A stretch of 64,000 nucleotides of DNA from Paracoccus halophilus (GCF_000763905.1 NZ_JRKN01000009.1:86156-150155), one strand, 5' to 3'; shown: positions 1 to 9,095, counted from the stretch's first letter. Translations and numbers: made by a program. The notes: generated from the sequence alone by a model not told the origin.

Positions 1-1
1 C

Positions 2-814
2 TTTGTCACCGTGTCCTGCGCCACCATCGAGCCCGAGCATATGGAAGAGGTCCTGTTCGGCCGCGAAAGCGCCGAGCGCGGCATCGAGCCGGGCCTGCTG
101 GAACAGGCCCATGGCGGCGTGATCTATTTCGACGAGGTCGCCGACATGCCGCTGGGCACGCAGCCGAAAATCCTGCGCGTGCTGACCGAACAGCAATTCC
201 AGCGCGCCGGCGGCTCGGACAAGGTGCGGGTCGATCTGCGGGTGATTTCCTCGACCAATCGCGATCTGGCGGCGGAAATCGCCGCCGGCCGGTTCCGGCA
301 GGAACTCTACGACCGGCTGAACGTGGTGCCGGTCGCGGTGCCGTCGCTGGCCGAACGGCGCGAGGATATTCCGATGCTGGCCGAATATTTCATCGAGCAG
401 TTCCACGCCACGCAGGGCCTGCCGCTGCGCGAACTGCCCGAGGAAACCAGCGCCGCGCTGCAGGCGATGAACTGGCCCGGCAATATCCGCCAGCTGCGCA
501 ACGTGATCGAGCGGGTGCTGATCCTGGGCGACGGCACCGGCCCGATCCAGCCCTCGGAACTCGAGACGCGGAACGGCGGCGCGGGCGCCGGAGAGGCGCT
601 GGCATTGGGGCCGCAGATCACCAGCCTTGCCCTGCGCGAGGCGCGCGAGCTGTTCGAGCGCGAATACCTGCTGGCCCAGATCAACCGTTTCGGCGGCAAT
701 ATCAGCCGCACCGCGCAATTCGTCAGCATGGAGCGCTCGGCCCTGCATCGCAAACTGAAATCGCTGGGCGTGGTCGGCGGCGTGCGCGTCGATGACGAGG
801 TGGCGGCGAAATAG
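2..814 (+). CDS. ntrX: NtrX response regulator, C-terminal part (5' end outside window)
   Basis: The open frame enters from the left edge, so the receiver domain and the Walker A part of the AAA+ domain are missing. What remains shows the AAA+ core with Walker B (GGVIYFDEVADM), the conserved WPGNIRQLRN segment, and a C-terminal Fis-type helix-turn-helix (NISRTAQF...ALHRKLKSLG). NtrX is the partner of the sensor kinase NtrY in alphaproteobacterial nitrogen and redox control. The trkA-trkH-hfq-hflX genes that follow are the usual Rhodobacterales context. The stretch that in sigma54 activators carries the GAFTGA loop is only AERGIEPG here, so classic sigma54 contact looks lost. The stop is TAG at 812-814. 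Confidence 0.9.
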   Translation, partial: FVTVSCATIEPEHMEEVLFGRESAERGIEPGLLEQAHGGVIYFDEVADMPLGTQPKILRVLTEQQFQRAGGSDKVRVDLRVISSTNRDLAAEIAAGRFRQELYDRLNVVPVAVPSLAERREDIPMLAEYFIEQFHATQGLPLRELPEETSAALQAMNWPGNIRQLRNVIERVLILGDGTGPIQPSELETRNGGAGAGEALALGPQITSLALREARELFEREYLLAQINRFGGNISRTAQFVSMERSALHRKLKSLGVVGGVRVDDEVAAK

Positions 815-931
815 GCCGGGCCGGGCGCACCGCATCGCGGCTTTTTCCGGCCCTGCCGCCGGCGGCCTCTATCCGGCGCCGCGCCCACGGGTTAGGATCG
901 CGGTTCACGAAGGGCAGAAACCGGGATCAGG

Positions 932-2308
932 ATGAAGATCATTATCTGCGGAGCGGGGCAGGTCGGCTGGCATATCGCGCGCCACCTCGCGGGCGAGCGG
1001 AACGATGTCACCATCATCGACACCAATGCCGAACTGATTCGCCGGGCGACCGATGCGCTGGACGTGCAGGGGGTGACGGGTTTCGCCAGCCATCCCGACG
1101 TGCTGGACCGCGCCGGGGCGCGCGACGCCGATCTGCTGATCGCCGCCACCCATTCCGACGAGGTGAACATGGTCACCTGCCAGGTCGCGCATTCGGTGTT
1201 CCAGGTGCCGCGCAAGATCGCGCGGCTGCGCAGCTCGGCCTATCTGGACGCGATCTATTCGGATCTCTACCGCACCGATCACCTGCCCATCGACGTGGTC
1301 ATCAGCCCCGAGCGCGAGGTGGCGCGGGCGGCGCTGCAACGGCTGTCGGCGCCCTCGACCTTTGACGCCGAAACCTTTCTTGACGGGCGCTTGCATCTGC
1401 TGGGCATCGCGCTGGAACCCGACAGCCCGGTGCTGAACACGCCGCTGCGCCAGCTCAACGACATGTTTTCAAGCCTGTCGGCGACCGTGGCCGGGGTGCG
1501 GCGGCAGGGCAAGCTGTTCGCCCCCGAGCCCAATGACCAGCTGTTCGAGGGCGATCAGGTCTATGTCTTTACCCTGGCCGAGGACGTGCCGCGAACGCTG
1601 GAAATCTTTGGCAAGCCGATGGCCAAGCAGGAAAGCGTGGTCATCATCGGCGCCGGCAATGTCGGCCTGGCGGTGGCCCAGACGCTGGAATCGCGGCCCG
1701 AGCGGATCCGCGTCAAGCTGATCGAGCGCAATCGCGGCCGGGCCGAGGACGCGGCCGACACGCTGAACCGGACCATCGTGCTGAACGGCGACGGGCTGTC
1801 CGCGGAACTGCTGGAAGAGGCCGCCGTGCCGCGCGCGGATGCGGTTCTGGCGATCACCGATGACGACAAGACCAATATCCTGGCCGCGGTGCGCGCCAAG
1901 CAGGCTGGCGCCAAGCTGGCGATTTCGCTGGTCAACGACCCGACGCTGATGCCGATGATGGAGCCTTTGGATATCGACGCCTTCATCAACCCGCGCGCCA
2001 GCACGGTTTCGACCATCCTGCGCCATATCCGGCACGGGCGGGTGCGCGACATCTATTCCATCGGCGATGCCGAGGCCGAGGTGATCGAGGCGCAGGTGCT
2101 CTCTACCTCGCCGATCGCGGGCCGGCCGGTGCGCGACATCGAATTCCCCGAGGGCGCGCTGATCGGCGCCGTCCAGAAGGGCGGCAGGGTCATCAAGCCG
2201 GTGGGCGATCTGCGTGTCGAAGAGGGCGATATCGTGGTGATCTTCTCGCTGGCATCCGATATCCCCGAGGTCGAGCGCCTGCTGCAGGTCTCGATCGACT
2301 TTTTCTGA
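932..2308 (+). CDS. trkA: Trk system potassium transporter TrkA
   Basis: This 458-residue protein has the duplicated RCK architecture of TrkA. A first Rossmann fold begins at residue 1 (CGAGQVGWHIARHLA) and a second near residue 232 (IIGAGNVGLAVAQTLE). Each is followed by an RCK_C ligand-binding lobe. The length matches the family. It is the cytoplasmic NAD(H)-binding regulatory subunit that gates the membrane subunit TrkH, whose gene starts 8 bases after this stop. The start ATG at 932 directly precedes the first nucleotide-binding glycine motif, which fixes it. Confidence 0.95.
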   Translation: MKIIICGAGQVGWHIARHLAGERNDVTIIDTNAELIRRATDALDVQGVTGFASHPDVLDRAGARDADLLIAATHSDEVNMVTCQVAHSVFQVPRKIARLRSSAYLDAIYSDLYRTDHLPIDVVISPEREVARAALQRLSAPSTFDAETFLDGRLHLLGIALEPDSPVLNTPLRQLNDMFSSLSATVAGVRRQGKLFAPEPNDQLFEGDQVYVFTLAEDVPRTLEIFGKPMAKQESVVIIGAGNVGLAVAQTLESRPERIRVKLIERNRGRAEDAADTLNRTIVLNGDGLSAELLEEAAVPRADAVLAITDDDKTNILAAVRAKQAGAKLAISLVNDPTLMPMMEPLDIDAFINPRASTVSTILRHIRHGRVRDIYSIGDAEAEVIEAQVLSTSPIAGRPVRDIEFPEGALIGAVQKGGRVIKPVGDLRVEEGDIVVIFSLASDIPEVERLLQVSIDFF

Positions 2309-2316
2309 GGCGCGCG

Positions 2317-3939
2317 ATGGGCATTCTTCTGCGCCTGCCGCTGATCGTCATCCTGGCCGGGATCGGCTCGCTGGCGATGCTGGTGCCGGGGCTTTATGCG
2401 CATGCGCTGGATCAGCACAAGGTCGGCACGATATTCGTCAGCTCGTCCGGCCTTTTCCTGCTGCTGAGCGCGATCCTGGGGCTTGCCACCGCCGGCCGCC
2501 CCGAGGGGCCGCGCGCGCGCAGCGCCCTGCTGACCATGCTGGGCACCATGGCGCTGTTGCCGGCGATGCTGGCGGTGCCCTTTGCCATGTCGCTGCCCGA
2601 TACCGGCTATCTGAACGCCTGGTGGGAAATGGTGTCCAGCCTGACGACCACCGGCGCCTCGCTCTATTCGGCGGATCTGCTGGCGGCGCCCCTGCATCTG
2701 TGGCGTGCGACCGTGGGCTGGCTGGGCGGGCTGTTCATGCTGACCGCGGCGGTGGCGCTGCTGGCGCCGCTGAGGGTCGGCGGGTTCGAGATCCTGTCCT
2801 CGCCCTATGGGCGCAGCGAACGGTTCCAGCGCCTGCCGCAATCGGCCGAGGCGGCCTTTCTGCCCGGCTATGTGGTGGCGCCCACGCATCGCAGCGGGCT
2901 GGTCGGGCCGGTCTTTCGCATGATGCGTGCGGGGCAGCTGGTGTTGCCGCTTTATGGCGGGCTGACCCTGCTGATGTGGGTGTTGCTGCTGATGATCGGC
3001 GAGCCCGGGCTGATCGCCCTGACCCGCGCCATGGGCACCCTTTCGACCAGTGGCATCAGCCCGGTCACCGGCCCGGCCGGGCAGTCCAGCGGCATCCTGG
3101 GCGAGGTGGTGATATTCCTGTTCCTGATCCCCGCCCTGTCGCGGCGTTTCTGGCCCGGCGGAAACGAGCTGAGCACCGGCGGCGGCTGGATCGAGGACCC
3201 CGAATTGCGGATGGCCGCCGGGGTCGTCCTGCTGGTTTCGCTGGCGCTGTTCGCGCGCCATTTCGTCGGCGCCATCGACGTGTCGCCCACCGGCGCGGCG
3301 GGGGTGCTAGAGACATTGGACAGCGCGGCATCGGCGGCCTGGGGCGGCATTTTCAGCGCGCTGAGCTATCTGACCACGACCGGCTGGAACTCGGTCGAGT
3401 GGCAGGGTGCGCGGAACTGGTCCGGGCTCAGCTCTCCGGGGTTGATGCTGGCGGGGCTGGCGATGATGGGCGGCGGTGTCGCGACCACGGCGGGCGGGGT
3501 CAAGCTGCTGCGCGTCTATGCGCTGGCACGTCACGGCGAACGCGAGATGGAAAAGATCGTGCATCCCGATTCGATTGCCGGCGGCGGGATGATGGCGCGG
3601 CGGCTGCGCCGCGAGGGGGCCTATCTGGCCTTTATCTTCTTCATGCTGTTTGCCAGTTCCATCGCGGTGGTGGTGATGCTGATCTCGATCCAGGAGATCG
3701 AGTTCGACAGCGCCACGATCCTGTCCATCGCCGCGCTGACCAATACCGGGCCGCTTGCCGGCGCGATTCCGCTTACGCCGACCTTTCAGGGTTCGGCCGG
3801 CATGGCCGGCGCCCCGTGGGAGGGCTGGGCCGGTCTGCCGGCGGCCACCAAGGCCATTCTGGCCGGCGCGATGATCGTCGGACGGGTCGAGACGCTTGCG
3901 ATTCTGGCGCTGTTCTCGCCGGAATACTGGCGCCGCTAG
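2317..3939 (+). CDS. trkH: TrkH family potassium uptake channel subunit
   Basis: A 540-residue integral membrane protein with the four TrkH/KtrB pore-loop signatures in order: LTTTGAS (about residue 108), LSTSGIS (about 242), LTTTGWN (about 356) and LTNTGPL (about 475). Each keeps the selectivity-filter glycine. Hydrophobic segments cover almost the whole length. It forms the K+ translocation pore controlled by TrkA, encoded immediately upstream with an 8-base gap, so the two are surely cotranscribed. It is slightly longer than many TrkH proteins because of an N-terminal membrane-spanning extension. Confidence 0.93.
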   Translation: MGILLRLPLIVILAGIGSLAMLVPGLYAHALDQHKVGTIFVSSSGLFLLLSAILGLATAGRPEGPRARSALLTMLGTMALLPAMLAVPFAMSLPDTGYLNAWWEMVSSLTTTGASLYSADLLAAPLHLWRATVGWLGGLFMLTAAVALLAPLRVGGFEILSSPYGRSERFQRLPQSAEAAFLPGYVVAPTHRSGLVGPVFRMMRAGQLVLPLYGGLTLLMWVLLLMIGEPGLIALTRAMGTLSTSGISPVTGPAGQSSGILGEVVIFLFLIPALSRRFWPGGNELSTGGGWIEDPELRMAAGVVLLVSLALFARHFVGAIDVSPTGAAGVLETLDSAASAAWGGIFSALSYLTTTGWNSVEWQGARNWSGLSSPGLMLAGLAMMGGGVATTAGGVKLLRVYALARHGEREMEKIVHPDSIAGGGMMARRLRREGAYLAFIFFMLFASSIAVVVMLISIQEIEFDSATILSIAALTNTGPLAGAIPLTPTFQGSAGMAGAPWEGWAGLPAATKAILAGAMIVGRVETLAILALFSPEYWRR

Positions 3940-4020
3940 GCCGTTGCCGATGACATGCTTGCAAGCCGCTGCGGGCTCGCCTAAGTCTTGAAAAACAGCG
4001 ATAAGGACAAGGTGCCACCT

Positions 4021-4254
4021 ATGGCCGGCGACAAACAGAACCTGCAGGACGCTTTTCTCAACCATGTTCGCAAGGGCAAGGTTCCGGTCACGATCTTCCT
4101 TATCAATGGCGTCAAGCTGCAGGGCGTCATCACCTGGTTCGACAATTTCTGTGTGCTGTTGCGCCGCGACGGGCAATCGCAGCTGGTCTACAAACATGCC
4201 ATCTCGACCATCATGCCGGGCCAGCCGATCAGCCTTTACGACGGCGAGGACTGA
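4021..4254 (+). CDS. hfq: RNA chaperone Hfq
   Basis: A 77-residue Hfq with the Sm1 region (residues about 8-45, including [20 protein letters not shown]) and the Sm2 motif YKHAIST. The length equals that of other Rhodobacterales Hfq proteins, which lack the long C-terminal tail of E. coli Hfq. I chose the ATG at 4021 over an in-frame TTG at 3988 because family members start at MA-(x)-D-(K/R)-QNLQDAF and AAGGAC lies upstream. Hfq hexamers promote pairing of small RNAs with mRNAs. The stop is directly followed by the hflX start. Confidence 0.95.
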   Translation: MAGDKQNLQDAFLNHVRKGKVPVTIFLINGVKLQGVITWFDNFCVLLRRDGQSQLVYKHAISTIMPGQPISLYDGED

Positions 4255-5562
4255 TTGGCGGAAGCCTTTGAAACCCGCGAACGTCCGACCCGCGCCTATG
4301 TGATCCATCCCGATCTGGGCAATGAGCGCACCCGCCGCGCGCCCGATCTGGCGCTGGAAGAGGCGGTGGCGCTCGCTCATGCGCTGCCCGCGATCGAGGT
4401 CACCGGCGCCGAGGTCGCGCGGCTGCGCAAGCCCGATCCGGGGATGCTGTTTTCCAAGGGCAAGCGCGAGGAGGTGGGCCGCAACATCAAGGCTGCCGCC
4501 GGGGGCGAGGGGGCCGAACTGGTGCTGATCGACGGGCCGGTGACGCCGGTCCAGCAGCGCAATCTGGAACAGGACTGGGGCGTCAAGATCCTGGACCGGA
4601 CCGGGCTGATCCTCGAGATCTTCGCCGACCGCGCCCAGACCCGCGAGGGGGTGTTGCAGGTGGAACTGGCGGCGCTGGCCTATCAGCGCACGCGGCTGGT
4701 CCGCGCCTGGACCCATCTGGAGCGCCAGCGCGGCGGGCTGGGCTTTGTCGGCGGTCCCGGCGAAACCCAGATCGAGGCCGACCGCCGCGCAATCGACGAC
4801 CAGATGGTGCGCCTGCGCCGGCAGCTGGAGCGCGTGGTCAGGACGCGCGAGCTGCATCGCAAGGCGCGCGCCAAGGTGCCCTATCCGATCGTCGCGCTGG
4901 TGGGCTATACCAATGCCGGCAAATCGACGCTGTTCAACCGCCTGACCGGGGCCGAGGTGATGGCGAAGGACCAGCTTTTCGCGACGCTGGACCCGACCAT
5001 GCGGCAATTGACCCTGCCCGGCGGGCGGCGGGCGATCCTGTCGGACACGGTGGGCTTCATCAGCGATCTGCCGCATGAGCTGGTCGCCGCCTTCCGCGCC
5101 ACGCTGGAAGAGGTTCTGGCGGCCGATCTGATCCTGCATGTGCGCGATATTTCCCATCCCGAGACCGAGGAACAGGCCGGCGATGTCGGCGAGATCCTGG
5201 ACAGTCTGGGCGTCGATGACGACGTGCCGCTGATCGAGGTCTGGAACAAGATCGACGCGCTCTCGCCCGAAACCCGCGCCGCGCTGCGGCGCGCCGATGC
5301 CCGGACCGAGGGCGTTCAGGCGATCTCGGCGCTGTCGGGCGAGGGGCTGGAGGATCTGCTGGCCGCGATCGAAGCGCATCTGGCCGCGGCCCTGGAAGAG
5401 CCCCGCAGCGAGGCCGAACTGGTCCTGCCCCATGCCGATGGCCGGCGCCGCGCCTGGCTGCATGGCGAGGGTGTCGTCCTTGGCGAAGAGATCGCCGAGG
5501 ACGGGGTGCATATGCGGCTGCGCTGGACCGAGCGGCAGAAAAGCCGGTTCGAGGGGCTGTGA
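4255..5562 (+). CDS. hflX: GTPase HflX (ribosome-associated)
   Basis: A 435-residue protein with the HflX N-terminal domain, a basic coiled linker (about residues 160-205, including GGPGETQIEADRR), and a Ras-like G domain with GYTNAGKST (G1), DTVGF (G3) and NKID (G4). HflX splits stalled 70S ribosomes under heat or antibiotic stress. The frame starts with TTG at 4255, immediately after the hfq TGA with no intergenic base, so translation probably depends on ribosomes finishing hfq. No ATG exists near the conserved N-terminus. The hfq-hflX pairing is conserved across proteobacteria. Confidence 0.93.
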   Translation: MAEAFETRERPTRAYVIHPDLGNERTRRAPDLALEEAVALAHALPAIEVTGAEVARLRKPDPGMLFSKGKREEVGRNIKAAAGGEGAELVLIDGPVTPVQQRNLEQDWGVKILDRTGLILEIFADRAQTREGVLQVELAALAYQRTRLVRAWTHLERQRGGLGFVGGPGETQIEADRRAIDDQMVRLRRQLERVVRTRELHRKARAKVPYPIVALVGYTNAGKSTLFNRLTGAEVMAKDQLFATLDPTMRQLTLPGGRRAILSDTVGFISDLPHELVAAFRATLEEVLAADLILHVRDISHPETEEQAGDVGEILDSLGVDDDVPLIEVWNKIDALSPETRAALRRADARTEGVQAISALSGEGLEDLLAAIEAHLAAALEEPRSEAELVLPHADGRRRAWLHGEGVVLGEEIAEDGVHMRLRWTERQKSRFEGL

Positions 5563-5618
5563 CGGCGGCGCCGGTGACGGCCGCCGCATGGATATTTATC
5601 TGAAGAAGAAAGCCGCGG
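5563..5618 (+). repeat. Dispersed 3' element, copy A (hairpin + GGATATTT tail)
   Basis: Directly after the hflX stop, CGGCGGC (5563-5569) pairs perfectly with GCCGCCG (5580-5586). It is followed by ATGGATATTT, three variable bases and TGAAGAAGAAAGCCGCG. The tail is almost identical to copy D near 61.85 kb and related to copies at 16.6 and 22.39 kb. All lie just 3' of a stop codon in the orientation of that gene. The role may be termination or 3'-end stabilisation (inference). Confidence 0.6.
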
Positions 5619-5653
5619 CGGCGCCCCGGTCCGGCGCGGCCGCTGCGTGACGC

Positions 5654-6574
5654 TCAGGCCGGGAGCGCCGTCAGTTCATGCGCCCAGGGCGGGTCGGCGC
5701 CGGGGCGCGAGACGGTGATCGCCGCCGCGCGGGTGCCCAGCGTCAGGGCGTCGAGGATCGTCCCGGCTGTCAGCTGGCCGATCCCGGCGCGTGTCAGGGC
5801 GCCCTGTCGCGCCAGCGCGGCCAGCACGCCGGCATTGAAGGTATCGCCCGCGCCGATGGTGTCGGCCACCTTGACGCTGACGGCGCTGGCGGCCAGGGTT
5901 TCGCCCGACCAATGCGCGCGCGCCCCCCGGGCGCCGCCGGTCTGGAAGATCACCCGCGGTCCCTTGCCGAGGATGGCGGCGGCGGCTTCGTCCGTGCTTG
6001 CGCCCGGGGCCAGCCATTCGAGGTCGTCGCCGGAGAGCTTGACCAGATCGGCCATGCCGAGCAGGCGTTCGAGCCGGGCGCGATAGGCGGCTTCATCGGC
6101 GATGAAGAAGGGCCGGATATTGGGGTCGATCATGACCGGCATACGGGGGCGGCAGCGCGCGACCAGCGCCTCGATCGCGGCGCCGCAGGGATCGGGGACC
6201 AGGCTGATGCCGCCGATGAAAAGGGCCGTCACGGTTTCCGGGATTTCGGGCAGATCCTCGGGGCGCAGCATGCGGCCGGCCGAGCCTTCGTCGTAAAAGG
6301 CATAGCGGGCCTCGCCGCCGGTCAGCGTCACGAAGGCCAGCGTGGTCAGCCGGTCGCTGCGCGGACAGAGCGAGATATCGACGCCTGCCCCGGTCAGCGG
6401 CGGCAGCAGCATTTCGCCGAAGCCATCGCGCGAGATCGGCCAGAGATAGCCGCTGGGCGCGCCCATCCGTCCCAATGCGATGGCGGTGTTGTAGACCGCG
6501 CCGCCCGGCATCGGGCGGTAGCTGGCGCCTTCGGGCACCATGTCGATCAGCGATTCGCCTGCGCAAAGGATCAT
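5654..6574 (-). CDS. PfkB family carbohydrate kinase (fructokinase-like)
   Basis: A 306-residue ribokinase-superfamily sugar kinase. The N-terminus carries the PfkB substrate motif (GESLIDMVP, then GGAVYNTAIALGRMG), and the C-terminal signature is DTIGAGDTFNAGVL, which holds the catalytic Asp and the anion hole. The overall sequence is closest to fructokinases, but the sugar cannot be fixed from sequence. Its ATG overlaps the stop of the upstream zinc-ribbon gene (ATGA, 6571-6574), so it is translationally coupled to a membrane-stress-type operon. That is an odd partner for a sugar kinase. Confidence 0.85.
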   Translation of the reverse strand: MILCAGESLIDMVPEGASYRPMPGGAVYNTAIALGRMGAPSGYLWPISRDGFGEMLLPPLTGAGVDISLCPRSDRLTTLAFVTLTGGEARYAFYDEGSAGRMLRPEDLPEIPETVTALFIGGISLVPDPCGAAIEALVARCRPRMPVMIDPNIRPFFIADEAAYRARLERLLGMADLVKLSGDDLEWLAPGASTDEAAAAILGKGPRVIFQTGGARGARAHWSGETLAASAVSVKVADTIGAGDTFNAGVLAALARQGALTRAGIGQLTAGTILDALTLGTRAAAITVSRPGADPPWAHELTALPA

Positions 6575-7929
6575 GTCGCCTCCTCCCTCCGGGCCGGCCC
6601 CGCGATGGCCGCGGTGTCGGACAAGGTTCTCTGATAGCGGTAACTTCCGTGCGGGGGAAGGGATTTCATCGGGAGGCCGGCGGTGACCTGTGTCGCCGCG
6701 TCACCCGCCCGGCCGATGCGCAGGAAGCCGCTCTTTTCGTTCAGCGCCAGCAGCCCCGCCAGCAGGACAAGCGCCAGCAGCACCGCCAGCGCGATCTTCC
6801 AGACCGACCAGGGCCGTTCGCCCTGCACGCGCCCCGACTGGCCGTTGACCACGAAGCGGTAGCTTTTGCGGTTGTAGCGATAGGCGGCGGTCCAGACCGG
6901 CAGCAGGATATGTTTGAACGTCTCGTCCCGGTAATCGGTCTGGACGGCATTGATGCGCTGTTCATCGCCGCCGATATCGCGGCGCACATCCATGGCGATG
7001 ACGCCGGCCATCTCCTGGCGCGCGATCTCGTGGCCCGCGGCAAGCGGCACGGTATAGCCCTCGGCCAGGAAGCCGGCGAGGTAATCGGGGCGATAGGGCA
7101 TCAGATGCGACAGGTCCCATGGCGTCAGCGCATCGGTGATGCGGCGCGGCAGGGAACTGGTGGCAAGCACCAGCACATCGTCGAAATCCCGCGCGACCCG
7201 GCCCGAGACCGGGCTCCAGCGGGTGCGGCGGACCTGCTGCGCCACGCGCTGCTTGCGGCCGTTGATTTCGCGCGTGACATGGACGGTTTCGTAGTACCAG
7301 TCGCCGCGCGCGCCGCTGTAGCGCGAGGCGGTATCTGCGTCGAAGGTCCAGAAGGGCGAATAGATGCCGTTCATCTTCTTGCCGCGGCGGGCATAGGCCG
7401 TGAGGCCCGAGGGCGCGAACCAGAGACCCCTGAGCCAGTCCTCGAGCGCGGCTTTCGCCTGCGCCTCGGTGATCACAAAGGGCAGCACGCCCTGCGGCTT
7501 GAGAAAGCGGCTCGTGCCCGTATCGGTGACGACCGGCGTCGCGCAGAAGGGGCAGGTCGTGGCGTGGCGTTCGCTGGTGATCTCGATCCGGGCGCCGCAA
7601 TTGGGGCAGGAGAGCGTGCGATGGCTTTCCGTCAGGTCGCTGTCGCGGTCGAGCGACAGGCCCTGCGCCAGCGGCACTTCGCCAAGCTGCGGCGCCTTGT
7701 GCCCGGCATCCCATTGCAGCGCGCGGCCGGTCGAGGGGTCGAGCAGGATGGCGCTTTCGCCCCATGGTCCCTGTCTTGGCTGGCGGCCGGGTGCGCGGCT
7801 CGGGCCGGGGCCGATCTCCTGCTTGTGTCCGCAATAGGGGCAGACGAGGCTTTGCTGCCCCGGCGAGAATTCAAGGCTGGCGCCGCAATTCTCGCAGGGA
7901 TAGCGGTATTCTGACGGGGGCGTCGGCAT
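6571..7929 (-). CDS. TFIIB-type zinc-ribbon membrane protein (YdjG-like)
   Basis: A 452-residue protein. The N-terminal 40 residues form a zinc ribbon (CENCGASLEF...CPYCGHK). A second ribbon lies near residues 107-135 (CPNCGARIEI...CPFCATP). A long soluble region follows, with a single hydrophobic helix near residues 385-405 (WKIALAVLLALVLLAGLLAL). Homologues are often mislabelled as primosomal helicases; no helicase motif is present. Proteins of this layout sit beside SPFH proteins such as B. subtilis YdjI, as here (11-base gap to the SPFH gene). I infer a membrane-surface role in an envelope-stress module. The biochemical activity is unknown. Confidence 0.8.
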   Translation of the reverse strand: MPTPPSEYRYPCENCGASLEFSPGQQSLVCPYCGHKQEIGPGPSRAPGRQPRQGPWGESAILLDPSTGRALQWDAGHKAPQLGEVPLAQGLSLDRDSDLTESHRTLSCPNCGARIEITSERHATTCPFCATPVVTDTGTSRFLKPQGVLPFVITEAQAKAALEDWLRGLWFAPSGLTAYARRGKKMNGIYSPFWTFDADTASRYSGARGDWYYETVHVTREINGRKQRVAQQVRRTRWSPVSGRVARDFDDVLVLATSSLPRRITDALTPWDLSHLMPYRPDYLAGFLAEGYTVPLAAGHEIARQEMAGVIAMDVRRDIGGDEQRINAVQTDYRDETFKHILLPVWTAAYRYNRKSYRFVVNGQSGRVQGERPWSVWKIALAVLLALVLLAGLLALNEKSGFLRIGRAGDAATQVTAGLPMKSLPPHGSYRYQRTLSDTAAIAGPARREEAT

Positions 7930-7940
7930 TCCCGCCCCGT

Positions 7941-9095
7941 TCAGCCGTCCTGCCTGGGCAGCGGCGGCGGAGGTGGCGGCGGTGCGATGGTGAAGAGCTG
8001 CGCCAGCTCGTTCACTTCATCGGCGGGTTTCCAGCCGTCCTGGCCGGGGGTCCAGACCAGCGTGTCGCGGCTGAACTGGCCTTCGTTTGCCAGCCGGCCC
8101 AGCTTGGCGCGGCCATAGGGGCCCTGCGCCTGACCGTCCACGGCGATATGCCAGACGGTTTCGGGTTGCAGCGGCGGCGGGCTTTGCGGGGCGGGTTGCG
8201 ACGCCGATTGCGGCACCGGTCCCCAGGGGCCGCGCGCCCCGGCCATGTTCATCCCGGCCATGGCCGCGCCCATGCCGGCGCCAAGCCCCGCGCCGAGGCC
8301 GGCCCCCATGCCGCCGCCGGGCTGGTTCGAGGCGTTCAGCATTGCCTCGGAGGCGGCATATTGGCCGAAGCGGTTCAGATCGCCGACGATCCCCATCGAG
8401 GTGCGCTTGTCCAGAATTTTTTCAACTTCATCCGGCAGGCTAATGTTTTCGATATAGAATTCAGGAATGGTCAGCCCGTATTCCTGAACTGTGGGGCTGA
8501 TCGCCTGGGCGATCATCTTGCCGAAATCGCCGGTATTGGCCGCCATGTCCAGAACCGGGATACCGGAGCCCGCGATCATCCGCGAGAATTCCTGCACGAT
8601 GATATTGCGCAGCTGAAAGCTGATCTCGTCGCGGGTGAATTCGCCATCGGTGCCGACGATCTCGGTGATGAAGCGGCCGGGATCGGTCACGCGCATGGAA
8701 TAGGTGCCGAAGGCGCGGATGCGGACCGGGCCGAATTCCGGATCGCGCGCGATGACCGGGTTGCGCGTGCCCCATTTCAGATCGTTGAAGCGGGTGGTGT
8801 TGACGTAATAGATTTCCGATTTGAACGGGCTGCGAAAGCCGTGATCCCAATGCTGCAAGCGGGTCAGGATCGGCAGGTTGTTGGTTTCCAGCATGTAAAG
8901 GCCGGGGCCGAAGACATCGGCCAGCTGGCCCTCGTGGATGAAGACAGCCGCCTGGCCCTCGCGCACGGTCAGCTTGGCGCCGTATTTGATCGCATTTCCG
9001 ACGGTAGGAAAGCGATAGACCATCGTGTCGCGCGAGTCGTCGGTCCATTCGATGATCTCGATGAACTCGCCGCCAAGGATGTTGAACAGGGACAT
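7941..9095 (-). CDS. SPFH domain protein with C-terminal GYF_2-like domain (YdjI-like)
   Basis: A 384-residue protein. Residues about 1-250 form an SPFH/band-7 domain of the YdjI type, once annotated as 'virion core protein'. A Gly/Ala/Met-rich linker follows (about 270-300), then a proline-rich stretch, a GYF_2-like domain (WHIAVDGQAQGPYG...DTLVWTPGQDGWKPADEV) and a polyproline end. The frame stays open to 9170, but I chose the ATG at 9095 because the family begins with MSLFNILGGEFIEIIEW and GAGG precedes it. It lies between the zinc-ribbon gene and the DUF2927/TelA pair. I infer a scaffold at membrane microdomains. Confidence 0.88.
   Translation of the reverse strand: MSLFNILGGEFIEIIEWTDDSRDTMVYRFPTVGNAIKYGAKLTVREGQAAVFIHEGQLADVFGPGLYMLETNNLPILTRLQHWDHGFRSPFKSEIYYVNTTRFNDLKWGTRNPVIARDPEFGPVRIRAFGTYSMRVTDPGRFITEIVGTDGEFTRDEISFQLRNIIVQEFSRMIAGSGIPVLDMAANTGDFGKMIAQAISPTVQEYGLTIPEFYIENISLPDEVEKILDKRTSMGIVGDLNRFGQYAASEAMLNASNQPGGGMGAGLGAGLGAGMGAAMAGMNMAGARGPWGPVPQSASQPAPQSPPPLQPETVWHIAVDGQAQGPYGRAKLGRLANEGQFSRDTLVWTPGQDGWKPADEVNELAQLFTIAPPPPPPPLPRQDG

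Noticed and set aside
3307..5589. 760-residue open frame antisense to trkH, hfq and hflX
   Set aside because: It lies across well-recognised genes and has Arg/Gln/His/Gly-rich composition typical of antisense reading of high-GC codons.
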